Positions 25,727 through 35,653 are shown, counted from the stretch's first letter. The stretch is DNA of 64,000 nt from Microvirga alba (GCF_015694465.1 NZ_JADQDO010000004.1:186001-250000); one strand, 5' to 3'. Notes: generated by a model from the letters alone, not told the origin. A program made the numbers and translations.

Positions 25727-26913
25727 TAAGCCACTTTCTGAGCTGGTTCCTGGATCTTCTGCATGACGTCGATCATTTTCGTGTCGACACCGTTCTCAAC
25801 GAGGAACTGCTGCATTTCACGATAGGTGTGGTGGTATGCGCGGTTGAATTTGTCGAACAGGGATTGATCCCAGTATTCCTCGATATTGAAGTCCTTGCCG
25901 GAGAATACATCGAAGCTGGGAATTTGGAACGTCTCGGCGAACTCAACCGTACGGCTGTCGTAGGTGAAATAGATCGAAGGTGTGCCGTTTGAAAGCGCCA
26001 TCAAGTTGCCGTGCAGGCGATATCCCAGAACCAGATCTTTCTGCTGAACCAGATCCTCATAGTCGGCAACGACGTCGGAGTAGAAAAGCCGCTCGCGATG
26101 CAGCTTTTCCATCGTCTCGTCCATATACCACTCGGAAACCCATTTGTTGGCGCGCAATGCGGCGAAGGCCTCTTCCTTCTGCTCCTGCGTTCCAAAAACG
26201 ATCTTCTTTTCCTCGACCTCGCCTTGCGCCATGAGAACCACATCGAAGCGCTGCGCCAGGGATTTGACGAGATCGCGGTGGAAGGTCAGGTAGCGCTTGA
26301 TATCCTGTGCATAGGCCGGAGACACCTCACGGCGCATGGTGATGCCGGCATAACGCACCTTGTCGAGCGCAGGCAGCTGGATCGTCATGTTGGGGTTGTT
26401 GCGGCGGAATGCCGTCGGGCAACCCACGATACGCACGTTGCGGATGCCGATATCCCACAGAACTTGTGCCGAGTAAGCGCCACGAACACCGATCGACGTT
26501 GTTGAATCCGCCATCATGCGAAGGACCGTCTTGGTCTCTTCGGAGAGTTCGATCTTCCCTTTCACAGGAGCCTGGGCTCCGATGCCATAGGCAATGACCG
26601 GGATCTTGAGCCGTTTCAGGACATCGATCGTCTGGCTCCAGCGCATGTCCTTATGGACGTAGTTCGAACCGCGCAGGAACACATAATCATATTCCTCATT
26701 CAGCCGGTCGATATCGTCGAGATTCGGATTGGCGATGGGGAGAACCCCGAGTTTGTCGAAGTTCAGAAGCTTCAAGGACGAGTCGAAGACGAAGGCATCG
26801 CCGATATTGTGATAGTGATTGATGTGGTTCTGGACGTCCTTATACCGGTACCAACGAACGTTGTCGTGGTCGTAAACCTCACCGGAGGGAATCATAACTA
26901 GAACACGTGCCAC
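25726..26913 (-). CDS. Polysaccharide pyruvyl transferase family protein
   Basis: The 395-residue protein starts at GTG 26913 with AAGGAG seven bases before it. It shows the family layout: NIGDAFVFDSSLKLL near the start, DYVFLRGSNYVHKDMRW, SIGVRGAYSAQVLWDIGIRNVRIVGCPTAF, and LVLGYRLHGNLMALSNGTPSIYFTYDSR, which holds the conserved HG. These enzymes transfer pyruvate from PEP to sugars as a ketal. With galE and glycosyltransferases nearby, a pyruvylated galactose polymer such as galactoglucan is plausible. The sugar acceptor is inferred. Confidence 0.85.
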   Translation of the reverse strand: MARVLVMIPSGEVYDHDNVRWYRYKDVQNHINHYHNIGDAFVFDSSLKLLNFDKLGVLPIANPNLDDIDRLNEEYDYVFLRGSNYVHKDMRWSQTIDVLKRLKIPVIAYGIGAQAPVKGKIELSEETKTVLRMMADSTTSIGVRGAYSAQVLWDIGIRNVRIVGCPTAFRRNNPNMTIQLPALDKVRYAGITMRREVSPAYAQDIKRYLTFHRDLVKSLAQRFDVVLMAQGEVEEKKIVFGTQEQKEEAFAALRANKWVSEWYMDETMEKLHRERLFYSDVVADYEDLVQQKDLVLGYRLHGNLMALSNGTPSIYFTYDSRTVEFAETFQIPSFDVFSGKDFNIEEYWDQSLFDKFNRAYHHTYREMQQFLVENGVDTKMIDVMQKIQEPAQKVA

Positions 26914-26959
26914 TTCGTATCTCCTTCTTCGTTTATAGTTTAAGCTTGCGGGAGGATCG

Positions 26960-28267
26960 TCATGCCGATCGCGCCGATCGAGGGGCGGATGCCGCGTCGC
27001 GGTTCGCGGCAATGCTGTAATAAAGGTCGAGATGCTGCTTGGCGCATTCGCGGAAGTTGATCGGAATGCTGATTCCGGCCCGCAGGCGGTCCCATAGCGT
27101 CGTGTCGGTCAAGGCCTCGACCATGCGGTCGATCAGATCCTCCGATGAACCGACCCGGAAATGGAGCCCATCGACGCCATCGGTAATCTTCTCCGCCATG
27201 CCGCCGATATTGCTGCAGATCATCGGCCGTCCGTGGAAGAACGACTCCTGAATGACGATGGGCGAGTTCTCCCACCAGATCGAGGGAATGATCGTCCAGT
27301 CGATGGACCGCATCAGACGCGGCATCTCGTTATTTTGATAAGCTCCATAGAATCGTGCGCGCGGTCCGGCCTGTGCGACGAGGCTCTCGATCTTCTCCTG
27401 ATACGCCTTGGGCTGACGATCGAGATTGCCCCCGAAGATCATCAGTTGGGCATCATCACCCCAAATCGCCTCCGGAATGCGGGCAACCGCGTCGAGCAGG
27501 ACGTCGACGCCTTTGAATGACGTGATTTGTCCAAAATATCCGAACCGCGCCCGCCGCCCTTCAGGCGCCAACGGCCGCGGGGCTACCGGCGCAGCAATGT
27601 CGAGACCATTTTCAATGACAGTGAATTTGGAGCGGTCGAGCCCCCAATCGACGTAGCGGTCGACCAGAAACTGACTCGGCGAGACAAAGTGATCCGCGAC
27701 CTGGAGAAGGCCGCGCACGAAATGTTCGCGGCGCAGGAATCGCGCAGGCGATATGTCGGGGAAGCAGGCGTTGCAATCGGCCGGAGAAGACTGGCGACAA
27801 AGGTTGGTGTTCTTTGTCTTCACCATCTGCCCGTGATGATGGCAAATCGCGAGGAATTCGTGAAATGTCACGACGATGACGGTATCCGGCAACGCGCGCC
27901 GAACGGCGTAGATGCATTCGAGCCCCAAACCGATGAAATGGTGGAAGTGGATGACATCCGGCTTGAGATCCAACACGACACGAAGAAAATCGCGCTCGAT
28001 CTCCTCCGTGTTGTGATTGGAGAGGAAGAAATGATCGTAATCGTCCGCGTGATAAAGGATCTCGCCTTCCTTCTGGCGCAGACTGAGAAGTGCGGTTCCT
28101 TCGTGCCGCACGACGGGACGGCCCACACGAGCAATGAAGCGGGAGCTTACACCGTCTGTCTGGTTCAACCCCTTGTGGAGATTGTATGAGGCGATCTCCG
28201 CGCCACCGAGCGAGAAGCTCGGATGGCCGTGGGAAACCACGAGGATGCGCAACGGATCGTAAGTCAT
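26960..28267 (-). CDS. Glycosyltransferase family 4 protein
   Basis: The 435-residue protein has an N-terminal RILVVSHGHPSFSLGGAEIASYNL with the GG of GT-B enzymes. The C-terminal domain has RFGYFGQITSFKGVDVLLDAV and IPSIWWENSPIVIQESFFHGRPMICSNIGGMAEKI, with the E of the E-x7-E-like motif. A middle insert has four Cys: CHHHGQMVKTKNTNLC, then CNACFPDIS. The same insert occurs in the GT4 at 31297. The ATG at 28267 overlaps the upstream stop by four bases. Confidence 0.9.
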   Translation of the reverse strand: MTYDPLRILVVSHGHPSFSLGGAEIASYNLHKGLNQTDGVSSRFIARVGRPVVRHEGTALLSLRQKEGEILYHADDYDHFFLSNHNTEEIERDFLRVVLDLKPDVIHFHHFIGLGLECIYAVRRALPDTVIVVTFHEFLAICHHHGQMVKTKNTNLCRQSSPADCNACFPDISPARFLRREHFVRGLLQVADHFVSPSQFLVDRYVDWGLDRSKFTVIENGLDIAAPVAPRPLAPEGRRARFGYFGQITSFKGVDVLLDAVARIPEAIWGDDAQLMIFGGNLDRQPKAYQEKIESLVAQAGPRARFYGAYQNNEMPRLMRSIDWTIIPSIWWENSPIVIQESFFHGRPMICSNIGGMAEKITDGVDGLHFRVGSSEDLIDRMVEALTDTTLWDRLRAGISIPINFRECAKQHLDLYYSIAANRDAASAPRSARSA

Positions 28268-30525
28268 TCTCCCCCCCGCATATTGGCGACCAGGAGAGAC
28301 CAACGTCGGTCGAAACTCCAACGATCGACATGTTGTGTGAGTCGTTGCCAGGGGAGATTGGACTCGCCGGGTCCGGCATCCGCGGCAATCATCTCCACTT
28401 CCGGCAACCACAGGGACGGCGTGCCCGCAAGCTTAAGCTTCAGGCAGAGATCGCGTCCCTTTTCCTTGGCGCTCAGGTAGGATTGGCTGAAGCCGCCAAT
28501 ATCCTGAAATGCGGATCTCGACATGATGCAGCACGCCGTCGAACCGGCCATCACCTCGATCGGTTCCGCGCCCCGGATCACATCGCATGGATAGCCGAGG
28601 AAGCGATCGACCAGTCTTCGTTCATGTTGATCGAGCACCGTGCCCGCAAAGCAAATCGAGTTGTCTTCGAAGACTACTGTCGGACTCACCAGGACTTTGG
28701 CACCGCGCATCCGGTAGGCGCGCTCCATCACGGATAGCCAGCCTTGCCGGCGCGGCAGCACGCCTGCGGAAAGGAAGACGAACGTCTCCAGGTTCGTGAC
28801 ATGCACGGCCGCCTCTAACGCGTCGCAGGGATCCTGAACGCCATCGGCCGCAACAAGGCGTATGCCGAGCCTGTAGAAACTCGCCAGTCGTTGAACCTCC
28901 ACAGCAACTTTGCCGAAAAGCTCCGTCGGCACTGAAACGATGATGGGCACATCGTGCGTGTCGGGATCGAGAGCGAGAAAGGACAAGGCGACCAAAATCT
29001 CTTCCGCCTCGGAACCTCCGCCGACGATAAGACCTGTCCGTGCGGCGTTCTCGTCGTAGCCGAAATCCCTGAACTCGATGGCGCGAGGCTTCTGATGATC
29101 GAGAGATTGGATCATCGGACCGATATGCGTCTCGATTGCCATGGTCGTGACTGCCGAGCGAGGATCGAGGATCGCCATGACCCGATCGAGTGCCCGCCGC
29201 GACGATGATTTTACCGGCTTGAGGGGATAAAAGGCGGCAGTCTCGGTTCTCAGCGACAGCTCGAAATACACTGAGTCACTGCTTACGGAAGACAACCCTG
29301 GCACATACGCGAGGAAGCCATGATCGTTTCGCTGAGGATCCAGCCTTTGGGCAAAGGCACCATCTTGCTGGAACGCAGTCGTCACGTCCGGTCGGGAAAG
29401 TCTCGTCCAGGTCTCATCGATTGGCGCGGATTCTCTGCCGGCGTGAAGAATGACGGACTCCACTTGATGCTCAGGGTCGAGCATCCAACCGCTGACCAGA
29501 AGCCCCCCTCTCGGCAATTCGAGGACCATGTCCATGCCGATGCGAACCGGCTGCGTGAGAGTCGCGACCGTGTCACGCCCGTCAAAGCGCTCTCCTGCTC
29601 GCCGTAACGTCTTCAGCGTTTCGGAATTGGCGGCAGCGCGTGGAAGAACGTCCCGAATATGAGCTGGCACGTCGGTCGACGCCAGATGGACGCAACGATC
29701 ATAGATGTCGAGCGCGTGCCATCCCCGGCTGCCCCGGAAGAACAGGCACTTCAAGCGCTGGGGGTCGACCAGCGTCTCACTCGTATTCAGGATTCCGACA
29801 AAACCGTAGCCACGTTCTCCCAGATCGTCGCGCTGAACTCGTGCACTCTTGAATTCACCCACGACAAGCCCGTCATGCGAGATGATGAAGCGCGATTGAT
29901 CTGCCGGCAGTTCACTCGACCATCCCTGAAGGAAGATCTCGCCCGTGTCGACGACCCCCATAACCTCGACGAAGCCATCGTTGTGCGCCGCTGCGGTCAA
30001 CATCGAGAGCGCGGCGGCAAAGCGCTTCGGATTGCTTTTTCCCGTCAGCAAGGATTGAGCCACCCCGTCGGCAACGTGAGGGAACTCCGGCCCCGCATCC
30101 GCCGACACGATATTCATGAACAACGCCAGAGGCAGAGCCCGGCGGACAAGGGTGTAGCGTGCCGGCTGTCCCTTGCGGCGCATCACGACGGAACGAACGC
30201 GAACCCGGCCCGCGACTTTGACGGGCACGACGGCAACGAAGCCGACGCTCGCCTCCGGCGGCGCATTGTTGCGCGCCCAGGTCAAGACCCGCGCCGTCAT
30301 GGACATCGCCGGATCGCCATTAAGCAACACCGGAACGACCCCCGGCATGGCGTCCGCGACCCCGCTGATAAGCACGAGATCGTCGCCGACAGGAGCTGCG
30401 AGAACAGTCTCGCCATCGGTTGGAAGACCAAGCTCGTCTGTCAGCAGCGCAGTTGCTGCCAGAATTTCGCCTCGTGCAGGAGGAGGCAGTTCGTGTTGTA
30501 TCGGGAGACGCGCAGCTATCGTCAT
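28264..30525 (-). CDS. Large GT2-like protein with N-terminal accessory domains
   Basis: The protein has 753 residues. The C-terminal third (about residues 500-753) looks like a family 2 glycosyltransferase: ETFVFLSAGVLPRRQGWLSVME, EVMAGSTACCIMSRSAFQDIGGFSQSY, then KEKGRDLCLKLKLAG. The first 500 residues carry repeated beta-rich units with the pattern GW..(D/E) (LQGWSSELP, LVSGWMLDPEHQV), also found in the genes at 33392 and 30534. The Asp-x-Asp metal motif is weak: SAGVLP stands where DxD normally lies, so activity is not certain. Confidence 0.75.
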   Translation of the reverse strand: MTIAARLPIQHELPPPARGEILAATALLTDELGLPTDGETVLAAPVGDDLVLISGVADAMPGVVPVLLNGDPAMSMTARVLTWARNNAPPEASVGFVAVVPVKVAGRVRVRSVVMRRKGQPARYTLVRRALPLALFMNIVSADAGPEFPHVADGVAQSLLTGKSNPKRFAAALSMLTAAAHNDGFVEVMGVVDTGEIFLQGWSSELPADQSRFIISHDGLVVGEFKSARVQRDDLGERGYGFVGILNTSETLVDPQRLKCLFFRGSRGWHALDIYDRCVHLASTDVPAHIRDVLPRAAANSETLKTLRRAGERFDGRDTVATLTQPVRIGMDMVLELPRGGLLVSGWMLDPEHQVESVILHAGRESAPIDETWTRLSRPDVTTAFQQDGAFAQRLDPQRNDHGFLAYVPGLSSVSSDSVYFELSLRTETAAFYPLKPVKSSSRRALDRVMAILDPRSAVTTMAIETHIGPMIQSLDHQKPRAIEFRDFGYDENAARTGLIVGGGSEAEEILVALSFLALDPDTHDVPIIVSVPTELFGKVAVEVQRLASFYRLGIRLVAADGVQDPCDALEAAVHVTNLETFVFLSAGVLPRRQGWLSVMERAYRMRGAKVLVSPTVVFEDNSICFAGTVLDQHERRLVDRFLGYPCDVIRGAEPIEVMAGSTACCIMSRSAFQDIGGFSQSYLSAKEKGRDLCLKLKLAGTPSLWLPEVEMIAADAGPGESNLPWQRLTQHVDRWSFDRRWSLLVANMRGGE

Positions 30526-30533
30526 GGGATTCT

Positions 30534-31292
30534 CTATCGCAGAGCCATTGCGAGGGTGAAGACTGCGCTGACGGCCGATATGCCAGTCAGCATGATGATG
30601 ATCGCGACAGCGCGACGCATCGGTCGGTCGGCGACGTTGGCCAGATCTTTGATGCGGTCGTCAAAAGCTGCGATCATCTTATCGAACCGCATCAGGAAGA
30701 CCTCCACGTCAGCGACGCGCTGCGCGAGCTCGCTTTGATTGGAGCGCACGACATCAAGCGCGGCGCCGATGCCATCTTCCTTGGAGGACATCTGCTCGAC
30801 CTGCTCGGCGGTCCCGCGCATCGCTTCCGCAGCCTCCCGCAGGATGATCTGGGAGCGACGCTGCGCGGCGATCAGCACCTCGAGCTGTTCGAGGACCCGG
30901 TTCAGCGGGGCGCTGATGACCGCCTCCGCCGCCCGCTCGTCCTGGCTCGGCGCGGGGAGAACGATCTCTTCCCCGGTTGTGCGCGAATATGCCACGACTT
31001 CGATACCATCTGGCTCGCGCCCAACCGTCTCTGGCAACTCGACTTCGAAGGCGTAGGCTCCATCGCCGATGCCGTTGCGTCTAAGATCGATACGTGGGCG
31101 ATCCGCCGTGCCGGAGGCAACCATGCGCCCCCGAAAGAGCACACGAACGAGCAGTCGCTCGTCTGAACGCCCGCGATCCCAGACCCAGCCATAAAGCCGA
31201 CGGCTCTCGACGGCATCCAACCGTCCCTGGATCTGGCTGCCGGCCGCATTGTCAGCCGATGCAAGCGGTATCTTGGCTTCTGCAATGCTCAT
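30534..31292 (-). CDS. GW-domain, coiled-coil membrane protein of the polysaccharide locus
   Basis: The 252-residue protein has three visible parts. Residues about 17-85 form a beta domain (GRLDAVESRRLYGWVWDRGR, then ADRPRIDLRRNGIGDGAYAFEVELP). Residues about 105-215 are helical with heptads (VLEQLEVLIAAQRRSQ, DVRSNQSELAQRVADVEVFL). A transmembrane helix lies near the end (AVAIIIMLTGISAVSAVFTLAMAL). It may scaffold the sugar-transfer enzymes at the membrane. It starts four bases after the GT4 stop. Confidence 0.7.
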   Translation of the reverse strand: MSIAEAKIPLASADNAAGSQIQGRLDAVESRRLYGWVWDRGRSDERLLVRVLFRGRMVASGTADRPRIDLRRNGIGDGAYAFEVELPETVGREPDGIEVVAYSRTTGEEIVLPAPSQDERAAEAVISAPLNRVLEQLEVLIAAQRRSQIILREAAEAMRGTAEQVEQMSSKEDGIGAALDVVRSNQSELAQRVADVEVFLMRFDKMIAAFDDRIKDLANVADRPMRRAVAIIIMLTGISAVSAVFTLAMALR

Positions 31293-31296
31293 GGTT

Positions 31297-32556
31297 TCAC
31301 GCGGCCCGCGCCGTTGCGTCGATGTTGCGATAAAGGTCGAGGTGCCGGTCGGCGACTTCTGTGATAGTGGGAGGCGGGTTGATCCCATCCACCAAAGTCT
31401 CCCAGATTCCGGGCGTTTCCATCGCCCGTTTCATCATGCGAGCCAGCGCGGCCGGATCGTCGGGGCGGACGTGAAGCCCGTTCACGCCGTCGCGCACGGC
31501 TTCGGCCATCCCGCCAATGTCGCTCACGATCACGGGTCGCCGGTGATGAAACGCTTCCTGGATGACAAGCGGTGCGTTCTCCCACCAGATCGAGGGAACG
31601 ACGACCCAATCCACCGCCGCCATCAGGACAGGTATCTCGTCGCGCCGATAGGCGCCGAGACGCACGACATGTGGCTCGGTTTCACGAACCAGCGTGTCGA
31701 TTTCTGCGACGAAGCTCTCCGCTTGGAACGGAGCACCGCCATGAAGGCGCAGCTCGAACCCTTCCGCTTTCTCCGCAATCAGATGCCGGCACGCCTTCAA
31801 CAGGACCGATGCCCCCTTCCAGGGGTTGAGATTACCGAAATAGCCGAACACCGGACGCCTCCCGTCGCCGGATGGACGATGGGCGGCAGACGGCACCGCG
31901 GGTCGGCCATTGAAGACAATATCGATCTGCGACGCGGGCAGGCCCCATGCGATGAAGCGCTCTTTGATGAAGTCGCTCGGCGCAATGAAACGATCGACTT
32001 GCGTGAACAGGGTCTTGAGATAACGCTCGCGCAACAGGAAACGGTCCGCCGAAATGTCCGGGAAACACGCATTGCATCGGTTGGGCGACGCCTCATTGCA
32101 CCGCTCCCGTCCCCGCGTGCGCATCATGAGGCCGTCATGGGCGCATATGGCATAATAGTCGTGCAGGGTCATGACGATGCGGGCATCGGGGACGACGCGG
32201 CGCACGATTGCGATGAACTCCACCCCAAGAAGAAGGATGTGGTGGATGTGGACGACGTCCGGTCGGAACTCTTCCAGCAATTTCTCAAGATGGGGGACGA
32301 CACCATAAGTATCAGTTTGGCTGAGATAGAAATGGTCGAAATGACCGCCCCAGAGAACGACTTCGTCGGGCGCCTCAGTCACGGTCTGGAAGCTCGTGCC
32401 CGGACGCGGCTCACGATGGATACGGTTCGTCGCGGCAAGGAAGAGCGTCTCGATCCCCGGGCGCGACCGAAACTCGCGAAAGAGATCGTGAGAAAAAATC
32501 TCCGTCCCGCCGGGATGAAGATCAGGATGATTATGCGCGACGACGAGAATGCGCAT
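31297..32556 (-). CDS. Glycosyltransferase family 4 protein (Cys-insert type)
   Basis: The 419-residue GT-B protein has RILVVAHNHPDLHPGGTEIFSHDLF, VHIHHILLLGVEF, RPVFGYFGNLNPWKGASVLLKA and VVPSIWWENAPLVIQEAFHHRRPVIVSDIGGMAEAV. It shares the four-Cys insert with the paralogue at 26960 (CAHDGLMMRTRGRERC, CNACFPDIS). It lies three bases after the methyltransferase stop. It is probably a cytoplasmic enzyme that adds a sugar to a lipid-linked or polymer acceptor. Confidence 0.9.
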   Translation of the reverse strand: MRILVVAHNHPDLHPGGTEIFSHDLFREFRSRPGIETLFLAATNRIHREPRPGTSFQTVTEAPDEVVLWGGHFDHFYLSQTDTYGVVPHLEKLLEEFRPDVVHIHHILLLGVEFIAIVRRVVPDARIVMTLHDYYAICAHDGLMMRTRGRERCNEASPNRCNACFPDISADRFLLRERYLKTLFTQVDRFIAPSDFIKERFIAWGLPASQIDIVFNGRPAVPSAAHRPSGDGRRPVFGYFGNLNPWKGASVLLKACRHLIAEKAEGFELRLHGGAPFQAESFVAEIDTLVRETEPHVVRLGAYRRDEIPVLMAAVDWVVVPSIWWENAPLVIQEAFHHRRPVIVSDIGGMAEAVRDGVNGLHVRPDDPAALARMMKRAMETPGIWETLVDGINPPPTITEVADRHLDLYRNIDATARAA

Positions 32557-32558
32557 GG

Positions 32559-33395
32559 TCAGGCAGCTTTCCCTGGCTTGGTCGCAATGATGATGTCTTG
32601 ATAATGCGTGCTGTCGGTGCCGCGCCAATGGCCCAGATCCACCCGCTGGATGCGCAGTCCAGCCAAACGAAGTGCCTGCTCGATCAGGTTTTGATCGAAG
32701 CCTATCGCTGCAAGAGGCGCGGATGGATCGCCATACCAGGTTCCAGCCTCAGTCCCGGCCGTGAACTTCGGTCGGGCTCCGTCTCTCACGGGGTCTCCGT
32801 CGAGTATCAGAAATGCCGTCATGAAGAGACGTCCGCCGGGAGAGAGCAACCGCATGGCTTCGCGCGCATAGGCCGCTATTTCGTGGGCAGGAAGATGCGT
32901 CGCGACCGACACCATGACGATGAAATCGAAGCTCGCATCCGAGAACGGCAGAACGACCTCGTGACCAGCAAGCGCGCCGCCCGGATTATAGAGCTCATGC
33001 GCCAGATCGATCTGGCAGAACCGGAATCGTGGATAGACGGGCGTGACGTTCCGCACGCACCATGCAATCCCCTCGTTCACCGGGTCGACGCCTTCATAAC
33101 ATCCGGTCGTTCCGTCGAGATACTGGGTCAACGGAACCGCCATGCGGCCAATCCCGCACCCGATATCGAGCACACGATCCGAGGGTTTGAGGCCGCCAAT
33201 ACGAACGAAATGTCCGAGGTACTCAGCCCCGATGGCCTTGTAATCCCCGTCACCGACGAAGACGCTTTCAGGAGCGGGAGCCGGCAGGAAGCGATTGCGC
33301 TCGATTGCCTCCATCATCCATGCGAGCCTGCTTTCCTCAGCAGGCGAGAGCAACGCTTCATATGCATTGATCCTGTTGCCAACCTGCGCATTCAT
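32559..33395 (-). CDS. SAM-dependent class I methyltransferase
   Basis: The 278-residue protein starts at ATG 33395, with AAGGAG nine bases upstream and a four-base overlap with the GT2-like gene. Motif I is RVLDIGCGIGRMAVPL (about residues 72-87), followed by YEGVDPVNEGI and an SFDFIVMVSVATHL motif. The sugar or polymer methylated is unknown. It sits between GT genes in the same order recalled for the S. meliloti wge operon. Confidence 0.88.
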   Translation of the reverse strand: MNAQVGNRINAYEALLSPAEESRLAWMMEAIERNRFLPAPAPESVFVGDGDYKAIGAEYLGHFVRIGGLKPSDRVLDIGCGIGRMAVPLTQYLDGTTGCYEGVDPVNEGIAWCVRNVTPVYPRFRFCQIDLAHELYNPGGALAGHEVVLPFSDASFDFIVMVSVATHLPAHEIAAYAREAMRLLSPGGRLFMTAFLILDGDPVRDGARPKFTAGTEAGTWYGDPSAPLAAIGFDQNLIEQALRLAGLRIQRVDLGHWRGTDSTHYQDIIIATKPGKAA

Positions 33396-35629
33396 GCTGC
33401 TTTGCTCCTTGGTCTTCCGGGACGGGTGTAGGTATTCATGACGCTCGCGATCATGTCCCCCCAGCGGGAGGTGTGCAGGGCGCAGTTGTACTGCCAGGCG
33501 ATTCCTTTCATGTATTCGGGATTGAGCGACATAGACTTGCGCTCGAGATGATAAAGCTCGACGTCCGGCACATATGAAATCTTGCGACCGGCCGCCGCAA
33601 TTTTCAGACACAGATCGCTATCCTCGTAGTCGCCGATGACATAGTCATCTGAGAAGCCGCCGACCTTCTCGAACAGGGCGCGCGGCATCACCAGGCAGGC
33701 TCCGGTGACCGCTGGCACGAAGCGCTCTTCAGTCGCAGGAGCGTAATGCCGTGGCATGCCTTTGAAGTAATGATGGTTGAGCCAGCGCCCGCGATGATCA
33801 CGTGCGAAATGCATGCCCGCATGTTGAAGAGATCCGTCTTCGAACAGCAGTTTCGGGCCAACCGCGCCAACGCGCCTGCGGTTGTCCAACCTTTCTGCAA
33901 GCTTCTCGATCCATCCGGGTGCGGTCGGGATGACATCGGAATTGACCAACGCCAGAATCTCTCCGCGCGACGCGGCTGCTCCGGCGTTGCAAGCACGCGC
34001 GTAGCCGCTGTTGCGGTCCATGATCGCAAGCGTCATGGGCAGGCCGTAAACCAGATGCAGGCCGGTCAGGAGATGGTCGACCTCGGTCGCCTGTTCGGGC
34101 GTGTCCAAGACATAGATGAGCTCGGCATGTTTTCTGAACCACGGATCCGTCGCGAATGCGGCAATCTGAAAGCGAAGGAAGTCGAGAACTTTGTAGAGAG
34201 GAATGACAACCGAGGCTTTCGGGCGCGCGATCAGCGTGCCGATCACGCGTACATGAGGCTGACCGATATGCGTCTGTGTTTTCGCGTGAAGATCGGCGAT
34301 GACGGGAGCAAGAACTTCGGAAAGAAGTTTGTCGTTCACGTGCTGGGGCGGAACCGCGCGCAACGCGACGGCCCGGGCCTCGGCGGGGTCTGCCGGCTGC
34401 GGGGTCGGAACAAGCGGATGAAACGCACCGGACTTCAGCAGCAGGCGGAACCGCGGCTGGAGAATGGGGGCATCTCCGCCCACGGAAGGAGCAAGAGTGG
34501 CAAATCCCGTCCCGCTCACTCGCCCAGCGTTTGGTCCCTCGACGACGATGGGGTAGCGATGGAGTGCGCTCGTCAGATCGTGAATTGTACCGTCGGAGAC
34601 GACCGCGGCGATGCCAGCGACGAGATTCAGAGGATCGCGGAGCCAGCCGGCCAGAAGCGTTCCCGCTGGCGTCGAGATCGCACAGGTGATCTCCGCCGCG
34701 AGACCCGAAGTGTTCGCGCCAACCCGTTGCGGCTTCAATGGGACGCTCAATTGCGCCTCCAGTGCGGCAGCTTTACCGAACGAAGCGTGGTCGGAAAGAC
34801 CGATCAGCAGATGTTCGCGCAACCCGGGCGCGCGCTTTGTCTGCTCGCGGAGCCATCGCGTCAATGGAAGCGGTTGCGGCTCGGATTTCGCAAGCGATTG
34901 AACCTGGAGCCCTTCAGATCCGGCAAAAACCACAAAGGCTTCGCGCCCAGCAAGGTACTTGCCGGAGGTGAGAAGATGCACCATCTCTCGGCCCCCACCC
35001 AGAGGGCCGCGGCGCGGACGGCCGGGGAGACGCCTCAAACCATCCCTGCCGACGCAATAGATCGCATCGATCTCGCCAAAGCGAGGAGGCAACGCCGCTT
35101 GCAAGAGGACGATGTCGCCCACGGCGCGCGCGACGATCGTGGCGGCTTCGGATGTGGAAGCCGGTTGCCGCATCAAACCGAGCAGGCACTCTATGAACAT
35201 CCCATCGCGCCGGAGACGAAAGAGACCGCTCCATACGTTCAGCAACGTCGAGATAAGCGTCTCGCAGGCCTGCTCATCGAGCCCCTGAACGAGATTGTCG
35301 GAACCAGCGACCGGAATGACCGTGTCGGGCTGAATGGCGAGACTGGTTTTCGAGCCCAGCGCACCCGTCGATAGGGTGATATGCAAGGGGCCGCTCTCGG
35401 GACAGCGCGTGGCCCATAGAAGGCGCGTGCCGCCGTCTGTGCGCGACAGGCGCAGAGACGCAGCCGGCGCCACCGAATGCCCCTGCGCGGCCGACAGCGC
35501 CGCGGAAGCGTGAACCGCCTGCGGGACATCCCATGAGACCAGGATCACTCCGCTGCCCAGAAGAACGGCCTGCGGCTCGTCCGCCTGACCCGGCGACAGT
35601 ATTGTTGCGGTTGTTTCTAGCGGCGCCAT
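33392..35629 (-). CDS. Large GT2 glycosyltransferase with N-terminal beta-rich domains
   Basis: The protein has 745 residues. The C-terminal part (about residues 460-730) is a family 2 GT: KASVVIPLYKVLDFLRFQIAAF, ILALVNSDVIPTAPGWIEKL, which gives the metal-site region, and FEKVGGFSDDYVIGDYEDSDLCLKI, with the ED motif. The N-terminal 450 residues contain a GW unit (LLAGWLRDPLNLVAGI), as in the second large GT. It is the first gene after the RTX gene, with a perfect hairpin between them. Confidence 0.85.
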   Translation of the reverse strand: MAPLETTATILSPGQADEPQAVLLGSGVILVSWDVPQAVHASAALSAAQGHSVAPAASLRLSRTDGGTRLLWATRCPESGPLHITLSTGALGSKTSLAIQPDTVIPVAGSDNLVQGLDEQACETLISTLLNVWSGLFRLRRDGMFIECLLGLMRQPASTSEAATIVARAVGDIVLLQAALPPRFGEIDAIYCVGRDGLRRLPGRPRRGPLGGGREMVHLLTSGKYLAGREAFVVFAGSEGLQVQSLAKSEPQPLPLTRWLREQTKRAPGLREHLLIGLSDHASFGKAAALEAQLSVPLKPQRVGANTSGLAAEITCAISTPAGTLLAGWLRDPLNLVAGIAAVVSDGTIHDLTSALHRYPIVVEGPNAGRVSGTGFATLAPSVGGDAPILQPRFRLLLKSGAFHPLVPTPQPADPAEARAVALRAVPPQHVNDKLLSEVLAPVIADLHAKTQTHIGQPHVRVIGTLIARPKASVVIPLYKVLDFLRFQIAAFATDPWFRKHAELIYVLDTPEQATEVDHLLTGLHLVYGLPMTLAIMDRNSGYARACNAGAAASRGEILALVNSDVIPTAPGWIEKLAERLDNRRRVGAVGPKLLFEDGSLQHAGMHFARDHRGRWLNHHYFKGMPRHYAPATEERFVPAVTGACLVMPRALFEKVGGFSDDYVIGDYEDSDLCLKIAAAGRKISYVPDVELYHLERKSMSLNPEYMKGIAWQYNCALHTSRWGDMIASVMNTYTRPGRPRSKAA

Positions 35630-35653
35630 ACGTTCCACGAGCCTTCGAGGTTT

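Noticed and set aside
31249..32601. Plus-strand open frame (450 codons) opposite the GT4 gene
   Set aside because: It is the mirror of a well-supported GT4 gene, with Arg/Asp-rich composition and no ribosome site.
33746..35374. Long plus-strand open frame (542 codons) opposite the large GT2 gene
   Set aside because: It is a high-GC antisense shadow. The minus-strand frame has clear GT2 motifs and overlapping operon neighbours, and the antisense product has no recognisable features.
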